Positions 44,401 to 53,830 of a stretch of 64,000 nucleotides of DNA are shown here, piece by piece (position 1 is the stretch's first letter; every line of letters begins with the position of its first letter). A program made the translations under genes and the position numbers. The notes under the pieces were generated by a model that made no database searches, was not told the origin of the DNA, and worked only from the letters and a program-made list of their open reading frames with translations. The DNA is from Callipepla californica brunnescens (Eukaryota; Chordata; Aves; Galliformes; Odontophoridae), in contig JALIRH010000014.1 in NCBI GenBank assembly GCA_023055505.1, positions 17,803,404-17,867,403 of the forward strand, in the 5' to 3' direction.

Positions 44401-47400
44401 TCTTAAGAAAAAGCAGGTACTTTGCTGTGCAGTGGTTGATTAACAGTACTTGGCAATGAATTGGTAGACAGTTTAAACCTCAAATGCTACTACAAGGCTT
44501 TCTGCACATATTCAGTGTAAGCTGCATCGTTATGAAACTGTCTTGATAATGTGCATTGAGGGCTTGGTTTGGTTTGGTTTAGTTTGGTTTTTTTTGAGGG
44601 ATTGGAGTTCTGGTGCCATTTCACTGATTTTAATCTGCAAATTTGAGGAACTGAAATGACAGCATAGGATATGTTCCTTCAGGGGGTGTTTGGGGGAGGA
44701 AAGGAGTTAGGAGAGTGCTTCTCAGCAGTCACTTGGCAGGATTTCATTGTTGTTTTCCAGTTCAGATGTATTGAATACGTGTATGGTTTGCAGTAGTTTT
44801 TATTAGGGCCCTCACTTCTGTATCTTGAAGAAGAAAATGTGACATGTGAGTACGTATAATGCTATACTACTTCTTCTGATTGGAAGAGTTGTTTTTTTTT
44901 TTCTCAGGAGGCAATGAAACTCCAACAAGACATGAGGAAAAAGAAGCAGGAGATGTTGGAAAAACAAATAGAATGCCAGAAGGTGAGCTTGGACTGTCTT
45001 CCATTACTGCATTCTGGGTTTGTAGGTATCTGTCTGTTCAGCTTTATTCTTGCTGGAATTTGTATTGATGCTCTTTTATTAACATACAGATGCTGATATC
45101 CAAGCTGGAGAAAAACAAGGCCATGAAACCAGAAGAGAGAGCAGAAATAATGAAGACACTAAAAGAACTAGCAGGAAAAATATCTCAATTAAAGGATGAG
45201 TTAAAAACTTCATCTACAACCTCTACACCATCGAAGTTAAAGTCCAAGACAGAGGTATTTATTGTGCAGGACACTTGCTCATCTGTCTTCTGTAACTTCT
45301 TCTAATGATGTGTCCTAAAAATGCAGCCATGTTCAATGATGGTTCTAAGCAACTTGGGTTACCTACTTACTTACCTCTTTCGAGCTGGTTCCAATTCTAG
45401 AGCATAGAATTCTGGGTCCTTCCAAAAATGAGGTTGGGGGTGAGTCCTGGAGGCAAGCAAGAGCACGTGAGCTGATTTTAGAGGAAAGCATGGCTGTTGT
45501 GTATTGATGTTTCTATCAGTTCCATAAGTGTACTGCTAAAGAAGTGGAATAAAATGTTAAAAGTGTACATTTATGTTCTGCTTTCCACTTCCATTTTCTC
45601 TTTCTGTACCGTTTTCTCTAAGGCACAAAAGGAACTTCTGGATGCAGAACTTGACTTCCATAAAAGACTGTCTTCTGGGGAAGACACGACTGAGCTGCGG
45701 AAGAAGCTTAACCAGTTACAAGTAGAGGTGAGTACATCAGGACTGATGCTTTTAATGTAGTTGATATGTACAGGTTTTAAAGCCTTTCAAACCTTTACAC
45801 TAAATTTGCCTTCTTTTCTTGTCTGACAGGCTGCCCGTTTGGGCATTTTGCCTTCTGGCCGAGGAAAGGCAGTGCCAGCCCAGGGGAGAGGGCGAGGACG
45901 GGGTCGTGGAGGGAGAGGAAGGGGCATGTTAAATCACATGGTGGTCGACCATCGTCCCAAGGCACTAACAGTTGGAGGATTCATTGAGGAGGAGAAAGAT
46001 GAATTGTTGCAGCACTTCTCTGTAAGTATTAGGTCACATTGAAAAGAGAAACTGAAGACCACAGTTAGGGCTGCACTGTCAACCTCAGGTGAAGTGGATA
46101 TCTGACACCAGAGTGCCTGCCCGCAGAGAGAGGCAAGCTCAGAACTCTGTAAGCAGCTGTTCATTTTCCGAGGTCTTGAAGATGAATAAAGTCTTTATTT
46201 CTGCAGTGCAGACAAACACCCTGAAGTCAGAGAACAGGCTATGAATAAACAGTTCCATGAGTTCTCAAGAGTGTAAATGTAATGTCTTTTATAGCTGCTT
46301 TACATTAGCTGCCTGGTGCATCATCTTAATAGGAAAAGCCAAGCACTGTTTGCTTTTTAATTTTCATAACAGTTAAACTTACTTGGAAACAGCAAGTAAC
46401 TTGGTAGTTAGCTCAGCTGTGCTGAAGGAAAAACACAGAAAATAATTTGTAAAACTCAAACCTGCTGATGTAGCCATACTGGATGGCTTTCCTCCTGGTC
46501 CCGGGAAAATGGTGTTGTGTATTTGCAGAACTCATTCAGGGGTGTGTAGCAGTGCTGGATTCCTGTCTCTTCTGTTGCAAATAAGTGAGCTCTGAAGGAC
46601 ACACTTAGCAAGACTGTGGTAGTGAAGGGCAGAAAAGATAAGTGAAACAGTGAATTATTTGAATTTACTTCAGTTACATTTTTTTTCCTTTTCTCCTGCA
46701 AAATTAAGCTCCATTTATTATAATGTTAGTAAGTCTGAGCTTTTGTCTGGAAGTGCAGGCACAAGTGCTGCAGTGCTGCTGTTTAATGCAGCTGAGATTT
46801 CTCTCAGTTCTGTCCAAAAGCCGTCAAGGCTTTGGTGCTGCTGTGGCACAGAGCAGTTCAGCTGTAGCACGTGATGATCGCATCTCTGGGGGAGAATGCT
46901 GTTGTGTTCCTGATCTGTTTTTCTTCTTACAGAAATTTGGGGATATTGAGGATCTCCAGGAAGAAGATTCCCCACTGAGTGTTGTTCTAACTTTTAAATC
47001 TCGCTCTGAAGCTGAGAACGTAAGTGAAATAATGGATCTTTTTCCCTGATTCCAGAATAAGAATGTTTGCCTGCTTTGTCTGCCCTTTTGTGCTGGGACT
47101 TCAGCAGGTGCTGCCCCTGCTGGTTTGAGCTAGGTAGTGCAGATATTTGTTGCTTCTGCGTGTAGTGTTGCTGAAGGGGGAAATGCCTCACGTTTAATTG
47201 ATCAAGGTGGCTTTTCTGCTGATGTGGATTCAGTGTCACAGTCCGTGTAGAGCTCCGTTGATGTTTCGGTTGATGGTTGCTGAGTGTTACTGAGTAGGTT
47301 CAGGCTTGAGTGAAATTGCTCTCGAAGGGGTGATACGTGTGTGAGGTATTCAGAGGCAGATCTGCAGTGATTCCTGTGCTCTGGGTTTAGCTCATTATTG

Positions 47401-48194
47401 GTGATCTGAAAACTTCCTGATTTTCTTCTTCAAAACATGTTCGTTTGAAACACAACGTAGGCTGCTAACCAGGGATCCAAGTTCAAGGACCGAAGGCTGC
47501 AGATATCGTGGTACAAACCTAAGGTACCCTCTGTGTCAGCAGAAGTGGAGGAGGAGGAACCTAAGGAAGAGGTAGGAAAATGTGTGGGTGAAGTGCTAAC
47601 CCCTGTGGTGCAAGAGCTCCTTTAGCATACAGTCTTCTGTTGACAGAATAAATGTCAATAAGATGAAATGGTTTTGATCAGTCTGGTATGATTTCCATAG
47701 TAAAAAAAAAAAGAAAGAAAGAAAAGAAAACCAGCACTGAAAGCTTGCACGTGCAAATTGCTGAGATGAATCTCACTCTAAGGAGGCTGCTCATCTATTT
47801 TTCTTGCTGTTAATCCTCCCCTGATGGATCGGTTACTTACATTCTTAGTCTGCAGTTCTGAGCACTGGGCGGCTTTCTGCCTGGTCACGTAGCAGACGTG
47901 GGTGCTCGTTTATTCCTGCTTCCTTTCAGGTTTGGCTGCTCTCCCTGTCTCGGTGCAGGGGTCCACCATCCTGCCCTAAAGCTCTGTCACACAGCTGCTG
48001 CTGTGCTGCCAGCCGAGGCACTGCGGGAGTGTGCAGTGCAGCTGACACTGTGTTGTATGCCGAGGTCCCGGAGCTTGGGTTTCAAACAGTGTTTCTTCTT
48101 CACCTAGGAGACTGAAACCTCAGATTTGTTTTTGCACGAAGACGATGATGATGAGGACGAAGACGAGGACGAATCCCGCTCTTGGAGAAGATGA
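29420..48194 (+). CDS. RBM27: RNA-binding protein 27 (whole gene, 21 coding exons)
   Basis: Nuclear RNA-binding protein, paralogue of RBM26, tied to poly(A)-tail exosome targeting (PAXT) and nuclear RNA decay in mammals. I placed 21 exons with consistent phases, 3021 bases, 1006 residues; human is about 1060. Order: PWI-like N-terminal fold (1-75), acidic/basic linker, RS-rich tract (about 155-190), CCCH zinc finger (about 280-300; C-x8-C-x5-C-x3-H), Pro-rich segment, RRM1 (about 525-600), Gln/His-rich linker, coiled coil (about 730-850), RGRGRG box, RRM2 (about 885-965), acidic tail ending SRSWRR. Odd points: one GC-AG intron, no copy of a human 55-residue exon, and an extra 29-residue exon completing RRM2. 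Confidence 0.97.
31497..31615 (+). CDS. RBM27: RBM27 coding exon 2
   Basis: Residues 20-60, with CDADPSALANYVVALVKKDK. PWI-like domain. Phase 2 in, phase 1 out. Confidence 0.95.
32215..32339 (+). CDS. RBM27: RBM27 coding exon 3
   Basis: Residues 60-101, with TSGFVDKLFESLYTKSYLP, the end of the PWI-like fold, then a Lys/Glu linker. Confidence 0.95.
33583..33689 (+). CDS. RBM27: RBM27 coding exon 4 (GC donor, tandem acceptor)
   Basis: Residues 102-137, with FQESAEEERDSRKKKHSSPQ. Two in-frame acceptors lie 15 bases apart (before 33583 or before 33598). The only donor that keeps frame with exon 5 is AAAG|GCTAGT at 33690, a GC donor. Confidence 0.85.
34146..34339 (+). CDS. RBM27: RBM27 coding exon 5 (RS-rich)
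   Basis: Residues 137-202, with DGKWRDYDRYYDRSDLYRD, then an Arg/Ser-dipeptide-rich stretch typical of SR-related nuclear proteins. Confidence 0.95.
35135..35392 (+). CDS. RBM27: RBM27 coding exon 6
   Basis: Residues 202-288, with HRERSKFKSERNDVE and PSAVTVIAPAHHLENTTESW. It ends with the first Cys of the CCCH finger (RRCQDYD). Confidence 0.95.
35907..36140 (+). CDS. RBM27: RBM27 coding exon 7 (CCCH zinc finger, Pro-rich)
   Basis: Residues 288-366, ERGFCVLGDLCQFDHGNDP completes C-x8-C-x5-C-x3-H across the intron. A Pro/Gly-rich stretch follows. Confidence 0.95.
37247..37381 (+). CDS. RBM27: RBM27 coding exon 8
   Basis: Residues 366-411, with TQSSLINNREQPGPSAVPSL and LPPPLPQNLLYTVSE. Phase 1 in and out. 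Confidence 0.94.
39374..39523 (+). CDS. RBM27: RBM27 coding exon 9
   Basis: Residues 411-461, TYEPDGYNPEAPSITSAGRS and RPNLIGLTSGEMD. Confidence 0.95.
41329..41476 (+). CDS. RBM27: RBM27 coding exon 10
   Basis: Residues 461-510, with ANIIIQTEPPIPI and TRVVLEPDSRKRSPS, ending KKPWLGK. Confidence 0.95.
41721..41874 (+). CDS. RBM27: RBM27 coding exon 11 (RRM1, first half)
   Basis: Residues 510-561, with KLEVRKIPPELNNITQLNEH and FSKFGTIVNIQ, beta1, helix1 and beta2 of the first RRM. Confidence 0.96.
42105..42357 (+). mobile_element. CR1 LINE 3' fragment in RBM27 intron 11
   Basis: Contains caggttggatgtttgggaaa, ctgcccagggaggcagtgag, ccctggaggtgtt and gttggactgagtggtcttgg, and ends with gattctgtgattctttg, the CR1 3' terminal octamer repeats. 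Sense orientation, 5'-truncated. Confidence 0.9.
42974..43237 (+). CDS. RBM27: RBM27 coding exon 12 (RRM1, second half; polyQ/His linker)
   Basis: Residues 562-649, VAFQNDPEAALIQYLTNDEA completes RRM1. A run of six CAG codons (polyQ) and a Gln/His/Ser-rich linker follow. Confidence 0.96.
43340..43468 (+). CDS. RBM27: RBM27 coding exon 13
   Basis: Residues 650-692, with SGAYVLNKVPVKRRLGAAGG. Phase 0. Confidence 0.93.
44294..44416 (+). CDS. RBM27: RBM27 coding exon 14
   Basis: Residues 693-733, with MVYSSSNLKT and HDVQEALKKKQ. Confidence 0.93.
44908..44982 (+). CDS. RBM27: RBM27 coding exon 15 (coiled coil)
   Basis: Residues 734-758, EAMKLQQDMRKKKQEMLEKQ, strongly helical and charged. Phase 0. 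Confidence 0.95.
45090..45254 (+). CDS. RBM27: RBM27 coding exon 16 (coiled coil)
   Basis: Residues 759-813, MLISKLEKNKAMKPEERAEI and ELAGKISQLKDELKTSS. Coiled coil continues. Confidence 0.95.
45623..45727 (+). CDS. RBM27: RBM27 coding exon 17
   Basis: Residues 814-848, AQKELLDAELDFHKRLSSGE then TELRKKLNQLQVE. End of coiled coil. Confidence 0.95.
45830..46021 (+). CDS. RBM27: RBM27 coding exon 18 (RG box, start of RRM2)
   Basis: Residues 849-912. An RGRGRGRGG box is followed by MVVDHRPKALTVGGFIEEEK, where LTVGGF is the RNP2-like strand of RRM2. Confidence 0.95.
46933..47019 (+). CDS. RBM27: RBM27 coding exon 19 (middle of RRM2)
   Basis: Residues 913-941, KFGDIEDLQEEDSPLSVVLT then FKSRSEAEN. 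Phase 0 at both ends, so it can be skipped without a frameshift. Both splice sites are good. Confidence 0.9.
47461..47571 (+). CDS. RBM27: RBM27 coding exon 20 (end of RRM2)
   Basis: Residues 942-978, AANQGSKFKDRRLQISWYKP, the last helix and strand of RRM2, then an acidic linker. Confidence 0.95.
48108..48194 (+). CDS. RBM27: RBM27 last coding exon 21
   Basis: Residues 979-1006, ETETSDLFLHED, an Asp/Glu run and SRSWRR, then TGA at 48192-48194. The same ending occurs in RBM26. Confidence 0.95.
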   Translation, partial: ETETSDLFLHEDDDDEDEDEDESRSWRR

Positions 48195-49160
48195 AACTTG
48201 ATGTTGGAAATGTATAATCTTAGGAATATAGTTCAAGCTATATCTTTTAGACGTTTATTTAAGAAAGTTGATGAGCCAAAAAAGCTTTACTTTCTTTTCA
48301 AACCACAAGATTTAAAGTGAGCAGAGTTTGTTATAAAAACATTTCAGATGCAGAGCCGTGATGCCGAGCTAGCCAAAGGCCCAGTGACTTTTTATAGAGT
48401 TATCAGGCTCACCGGGATGGTGATTCTTTTCTATTTAAGAAGGATAAAAAAAAAAGAGAGAAAGAAAACAAATATTATTGGTATTTTCTTGTCCTCTTTT
48501 TGTGTCTCCCTCTATTACCTTGTTTTGGGTTTTTTATAACGTGATTGATTTGTTAGCTTACAGAAAAGATGTTACAGGTTCATTTAGCAATATTCTAGGC
48601 CTGGGGGAAAGACACAAACTTCCATTAAATGTTATGAAAGAAAGAAATGCCTCATTTACTAATCGAAAAAAGGTAGCATTTTATTTCTTATGCAACCACT
48701 GTAGGATGACTTGTGGCTGAACTCGTCAGGCATTTGTTGAGGGGTGTCCGAAGGCCACGCAGTTTGTGGAGGGGATGGAAGAAGTCATTCTGCAGGCAGT
48801 GACTGTGGCTCTGAGCGCGCTCTGGTGGCTCGGGTCCCACCCCACAGCACCATCAGCACTGACACGGATGTCAATGTTTCCTTGCCGGTGGCCTCCTGTG
48901 GCTCGGTGTGAGGTTGCAGTGTGAGCCGGGTGTTCATTCACTGCCTTTCTGTATCTGTGAGCTTGAGTATATCGAGGTGCATACTTCCCCCAGCACAGCT
49001 GAGCTGGCAGCTGCTCACCGGCCCTTAGGACCTCTGCTGTGTGTGCTCAGGCCAGCCCGGTGAGGCGCTGGGGTGGGCGTGCTTCCCGCTGCAGGAGGTC
49101 AGCGCTGCTCCGGGAGCGGCACTCGTTTGTCTCTGAGTGTGTTTAAGATGAGCACCGTTG

Positions 49161-49227
49161 AGCCGTGTGTGAGCACAGCCGCGGCTGCTGAGCCGTGTGT
49201 GAGCACAGCCATGGCCGCTGAGCCGTG
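49161..49227 (+). repeat. 30-bp direct repeat
   Basis: gagccgtgtgtgagcacagc plus a ten-base tail is repeated about 2.2 times with two or three changes, within the RBM27 3' UTR. Confidence 0.8.
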
Positions 49228-49343
49228 CTGGGGCTGAGGGCGGCAGCACACTGCAGCTCCCAGCACCGCTCACACACTGCTATGCCCCGGCTGCCGTGTG
49301 TGCAGTGCTCTCTCAGTACACTTGGATGTACTTTCCTGTACAA

Positions 49344-49349
49344 AATAAA
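49344..49349 (+). terminator. RBM27: RBM27 proximal poly(A) signal
   Basis: AATAAA about 1.15 kb after the stop, followed by gaatgtcggtg. A plausible short 3' UTR end. Confidence 0.6.
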
Positions 49350-49738
49350 CTGAATGTCGGTGAAAAATGCTCTCCTCTTTTTAGTTTACCAGAGCCTCTG
49401 CCAGCGAGTCCCCGGCTGCTTTACAGAGAGACCCCGTGGCTGTGGCTGCGCGTGGCAGCGCGGCGGAGCACTCCTCTTCGGCTGAAGGGAGTTCTGCCTT
49501 TGAGTTCTTCCGCTCCGCGTTAAAACCTCTGTGTATAATTTGGACATCCTCGTTAATGTTGAGGCGGAATTGCGTACGAAAGGAACGAGGGGAACCCGTC
49601 GTCGGTGCCCGCGCTGTGTCCGTGACCTGCGCTGTCCGTGGGGAGCGCGGCCGTGCAGCCCTGCCCCGGGGCCCAGAGAGGGAACAAAGGATTTATATAT
49701 TTTTTTGTACAGAGTCTTTTTCTTAAACTGTATGATTT

Positions 49739-49746
49739 TGTAAATA
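49739..49746 (+). promoter_or_regulatory. RBM27: Pumilio response element in RBM27 3' UTR
   Basis: TGTAAATA matches the UGUANAUA consensus of PUM1/PUM2. It is present only if the distal poly(A) site is used. Confidence 0.5.
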
Positions 49747-49915
49747 TTTTGCTTTTTTTGTGTACTAAAACTACCAGCGTATAGATTTCCATGAGAAGTG
49801 TTGTATTTTTGTATCTGGGGAACGACGTTACGGTGAGCGGGGCTGGGGTTCCTTCTCGTGGGGTTTCTGCTCCGGGGTGGGGGCACAGGGGGTGGGAGGG
49901 CTCCGGCGCAGCTCT

Positions 49916-49955
49916 GTCCGTCCTGCTGTCCGTCCTGCTGTCCGTCCTGCTGTCC
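49916..49955 (+). repeat. 12-bp tandem repeat
   Basis: gtccgtcctgct is repeated three times with a partial fourth copy. Confidence 0.8.
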
Positions 49956-50367
49956 TTCGGAGCTGGCGGGGCGCTCCCCACGGCCCTTTCTGAGCTCCCA
50001 CGGATGAGCCGTGGGAGCGCTGGCCCTGAGCAGTGCGGCTGTGTCCGTGGGCAGCGCGTGTCCGTGGGGCGCGGGTGTGTGTGGGAGCACCGCAGCCCCG
50101 TGGGGCACAGCCCCGCTCTGTGCGCAGTGCTGGGCCGTGTGGGCACTGCCCCGCTCCTGCCCCACTGCAGGGCCGTGTGAGAAGGAGTGGGTTCCCGTGG
50201 TGTATAGTGGTCTGTACCATAGTTTTTACAGAGTTGTGATCTTGTGTAATAGTGGAATAGGAGATACTGTTGGATTTCTTAACTGTTTATACATCTAAAT
50301 TCGTATGTGTAATGTTTGTTTTATTGATTACAACCTGACTTTCTAAGATGCATGTTGACTTTTTTGC

Positions 50368-50373
50368 AATAAA
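50368..50373 (+). terminator. RBM27: RBM27 distal poly(A) signal
   Basis: AATAAA followed by the GT-rich gatgtgctatggg, at the end of an AT-rich block. Likely the main distal end. Confidence 0.7.
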
Positions 50374-50390
50374 GATGTGCTATGGGAATG

Positions 50391-51185
50391 GATCACAGTG
50401 GAGAAAAGGACGGGAAAAGGAACTGAAATAACCATTCCAAAAAGCAGCCGCCCCAGCACGGCCACAAAGAGCGTCCTCACATCTTTCCCGGAGCTGCGCT
50501 CGGGGCTCTGCGCGGAGTTCATCGCAGCGTTCGTTCCCTGCGCTGTGGGGCCGAGGGGGGGTCCAGAACCACGGCTCCGTGGGTTGGGGGGGACAGCACG
50601 AGGTCACCGCCCCACGCACACACACGCACACGGACACGCACACGGACACGCACACAGCCGCACGGCGCTGGGGTCTCATCAGGGCACTGTGGAGTCCTTC
50701 AGCACCGGTACGTCTCGTCCCATCGCTCCTCGTCCCACCGCTGCCCTCAGAGCTCAGCGGATCTGCCCTCGGGCACTCCGCGCACTGAACGGACCCGGCT
50801 TCCTCGGCCTTCCCCCCCCGGGGGTCCCGACGCGCTCTGCGGTCCGCGTGGTCCCGGCGGTGCTCCGCAGTGCGGCCGCGTCCTTTCTGCGCGGTGCCCG
50901 ACGGCGGCGCGGCCCTGGATGTGCTCTCCCCGGAGCTGCGATGCTCCGCTCGGCGCTGCCGCGCTCTCCCGGTGCCGCTCCTCGTGCCCGAGCGCGGCCG
51001 GACCGACGCTCCCAGCGGCGATCGGCGGCCGTGGGATCGCCGCGCCCGTAGCAGAGCCGATGCTGCGGCCGTGCGACGGAGGAGGGCTGCGCCCGCTTCG
51101 CCCCTCCGCGATTGGAATCCGCCTTTGCCACAAAGCCCCTCCTCGAGGGGCGGTGCCGGAGCCGTGCGGGGCGGGGCGGGGCACT
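50391..51185. other. GC-rich intergenic DNA after RBM27
   Basis: CpG-rich sequence with a CA/CG-rich short repeat (cacggacacgca, 50618-50656). Long frames here are GC artefacts. I saw no gene. Confidence 0.6.
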
Positions 51186-51531
51186 GCCATAGCGGTGCCA
51201 TAGCGGTGCCATAGCGGTGCCATAGCGGTGCGGGGCACTGCCATAGCGGTGCCATAGCGGTGCCATAGCGGTGCCATAGCGGTGCCATAGCGGTGCGGGG
51301 CACTGCCATAGCGGTGCCATAGCGGTGCCATAGCGGTGCCATAGCGGTGCCATAGCGGTGCGGGGCACTGCCATAGCGGTGCCATAGCGGTGCCATAGCG
51401 GTGCCATAGCGGTGCGGGGCGGTGCGGGGCTGTGCCATAGCGGTGCCATAGCGGTGCCATAGCGGTGCCATAGCGGTGCGGGGCACTGCCATAGCGGTGC
51501 CATAGCGGTGCCATAGCGGTGCCATAGCGGT
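51186..51531 (+). repeat. 11-bp minisatellite (gccatagcggt)n
   Basis: 26 near-perfect copies of gccatagcggt sit in six blocks of 4, 5, 5, 4, 4 and 4. Blocks are separated by gcggggcact, or once by gcggggcggtgcggggctgt. Because 11 is not a multiple of 3, every frame reads the same peptide repeat. Confidence 0.97.
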
Positions 51532-51574
51532 TCGCTGTCTCTGAGTGCTCCTGAGGTGAGCGCGGAGCTCCTCT

Positions 51575-51790
51575 GCTCTGATTTATTTAAGCGCTGATGA
51601 ATTATACATCCCAGGCACTATAGTAATTCATGTGAAAATCATTTGGAGTCATCTCGATAGAACGTATCTCTGCGCGGTCTCCGGTGCCCAAAGATGTGTC
51701 AAACAACCTCATGCACTCTTCGCTTTCGCTTTTTAATGTGGCTTTGGGTTATCTGGAGGTCAAAGAAAAGTGAGGAGGACTTCTCAGAGA
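51575..51790. promoter_or_regulatory. AT-rich candidate conserved non-coding element A
   Basis: An island of balanced composition in GC-rich DNA. It has homeodomain-like sites gatgaattatacat (51596-51609) and agtaattcatgtg. Position upstream of POU4F3 suggests an enhancer. Confidence 0.4.
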
Positions 51791-52439
51791 GGTGAATCCC
51801 CAACTTCCGACGCCGTACGATGAAAGATGAGCGCACCCGGAGCTGCTGTCCCCGGCCCCACGCGGCTGCAGAGCGCGGCGCTCCGGGCGCTGCTCGGGGT
51901 GATGCGGCCCCGCCCGGGGCTGCGCTGGAGGACGTCCCTCTGCCCGGCTCCGACGGTTCCCCCGCGGCCCCCGGGCTCCCGCGGGCTCTGGGAGGATCCG
52001 GAGCGTGCGAGGAGCGGTACCGGCAGCTGCCGCAGCCCTGCCCCGGGACCCCGCGCTGCTGCGAGGAACGCGGCGGTTCCGTGACACAGCGCGGCCGCGG
52101 CGGCACCGCGGGGCTGTGGGGGCTCCCGGGGTCACCTCCCCCACTGTGGGTGTGTTTGGGGGGGGGGATTTGCGCCGCAAAGCCCCGGGGTGCTACGGGA
52201 ACTCCTCAGGGCCTTCTGGAACGGCTCTGAACCGTCGGTGAAGAGCGCTTCTCGGCCGTCGGGTTTCCCGGCGGGGCTCTGCCCCTCGGCAGAAGGATGC
52301 TCAGCGAGTCAGGATTTACCGCGCCGATCAGCAGAGGGCTCTGACAGCTGAGGAAGCAGCGAAGAGCAAAGAGATGTCACAGCGGCTGAGAAGCGGAGCT
52401 GCTGAAAGCGCAGCGCTGCGGCGGGACGGGCGCGCCGGT

Positions 52440-52590
52440 GTGGCCTCATTAATTAAAAATCCAGCTCATGTAAATGCGGGAGCCGTGAGTTTAATGTTCG
52501 GTGACAGGAGCCCTCCCCACCCCCGCTCCGATCGTTACATTTTAATTTCAAATTTTAATGAAGATTTCAGGGAGCATTAACGTAAAGGGA
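52440..52590. promoter_or_regulatory. AT-rich candidate conserved non-coding element B
   Basis: Holds cattaattaaaaatcc (from 52447), cagctcatgtaaatgcggga and gttacattttaatttcaaat. No coding potential. Confidence 0.4.
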
Positions 52591-53059
52591 ACGTGGAGGC
52601 GGCGGGGGCTGAGTGACGGCGTGGAGCCCCGCGGGGCTCAGCCCCCCATCCCCCACAGTCACGCACCCCACGGCGCGGCCCCACTGCGCCCTGCGCGGCC
52701 GCGATGCGCCCACAGCCATTCCCACGGCACTCGCGAGGGGAAAGTGCCGGAGCTGGAGGGGTTCGGTGTTGGGGTGGTGAGCAGCTCCTGGGGGGGGGTG
52801 GGGGGGTCGTGGAGGGGGGAAGGGCTCCGTGCCCTGCAGCGGTGACACAGAGCGGCCCGAGCCGCTCCTTGGGGTGGCCGCAGTGGAGCTTCGCACCGCG
52901 ACAGAGAGCGGCGGTACGGGTAAGCCACGGCCCCGTCCCTGTGTGCGGTGCCCACGGACACTGCGCGGGGTCCGATTCGGATCGCTCAGCTCACGGCGTT
53001 TCACACCCAGCGCTGCGGGGACGGCACAGCGTCCCGACGGCCCCAGTATTTTCATTGTT

Positions 53060-53160
53060 TTCCCCGTGGAGGTATTGAATCTTTCCGATCTCTATGTTAA
53101 TTACCACGGATAATTAATGAAGTGGAAAAATGTATCTTTGCTCTTTCTGGCTCGTGGATG
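53060..53160. promoter_or_regulatory. Candidate conserved non-coding element C
   Basis: A short AT-rich stretch with gttaattacc and a perfect BRN3-type ATAATTAAT (53110-53118), flanked by CpG-rich DNA. Confidence 0.4.
53110..53118 (+). promoter_or_regulatory. BRN3/POU4-type site ATAATTAAT
   Basis: Exact match to the ATAATTAAT core preferred by POU4 factors, within gataattaatgaag. Confidence 0.45.
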
Positions 53161-53274
53161 ATGACCGAAATGCGGAGAACGCGGGGCCGAGGGCGGTGCT
53201 GGGGGGGGAGGGGAACACGCGGGGCGGCTCCAGTTCGCCTCCGGACCTGCTCCGTGTGTCACTAACCGCTGTGC

Positions 53275-53325
53275 CCCTCCTGTGCCCCTCCTGTGCCCCT
53301 CCTGTGCCCCTCCTGTGCCCCTCCA
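53275..53325 (+). repeat. 11-bp tandem repeat (tgtgcccctcc)n
   Basis: About five copies of tgtgcccctcc in direct tandem. Confidence 0.85.
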
Positions 53326-53559
53326 GCGGAGGTGATGTCCCGCTCTGAGCTGCGCGGGCAGTTCGGGCTCTGCCTTTGCTCGGCAGTAAACGCTCACAGC
53401 CGCGGCCAGCACAGCCTCGGGCCACGGGATTTGGGCCGAGGGAAAGGATTGGGGTGCCTCTTTCCCCTGAAGGAAACACGGTTTTTGTTCTGTTACGCAT
53501 CGCAGTCTGTTTCCCCGCGGAGCGCGACCTGTTGGTTAGGGGAGCGCCGGCAGACCTCC

Positions 53560-53830
53560 TGCTTCAGGACATGAATAATTAATGTTTGTTCCTCATTAAT
53601 TTCTCGTGGAACAGAGTCTCGTTAGACCACAGTTAGATGTATTTCTGGAGTTGGGAGCAAATATAGCGGGAGAGAGATGCCTGACAGAGGAGCACTCCGC
53701 TCCGCTCCGTCCCTGGAAAGCACCGTTCCGTCGCTCAGATCATTCATTGGAAATAGATCGGTTTTGTTTTAACCCGCACCGGGCTGTGCTTTGTTACAGC
53801 TTTAAATTCCAGGGGAAGACACACGAAAGT
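53560..53830. promoter_or_regulatory. Candidate conserved non-coding element D
   Basis: AT-rich block with atgaataattaat, cctcattaatttctcg and catt-type repeats, then a moderately AT-rich tail to about 53830. No coding potential. Confidence 0.45.
53571..53583 (+). promoter_or_regulatory. BRN3/POU4 consensus ATGAATAATTAAT
   Basis: This 13-mer matches the extended POU4 consensus (ATGMATAATTAAT) at every position. Confidence 0.55.

Larger units (their letters stand above)
29479..48107 (+). other. RBM27 introns
   Basis: There are 20 introns. The longest are 29479-31496, 37382-39373, 39524-41328, 32340-33582, 36141-37246 and 41875-42973. They are T-rich and mostly unique. One CR1 copy lies at 42105-42357. 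The first 350 bases of intron 1 are part of the CpG island, with tandem ccctgcccgg units near 29586-29640. No nested gene was seen. Confidence 0.7.
48195..50390 (+). other. RBM27: RBM27 3' UTR
   Basis: It runs from the stop codon through two poly(A) signals. AT-rich, apparently constrained blocks (48195-48700, 49680-49830, 50195-50390) alternate with GC-rich, repeat-containing stretches (48730-49300, 49830-50180). Confidence 0.7.

Noticed and set aside
50380..51525. 381-residue open frame on the minus strand with an HRYGTAMAPLW repeat
   Set aside because: It arises from the 11-bp minisatellite. Two other frames give the same repeat, and the non-repeat part is a GC-rich artefact.
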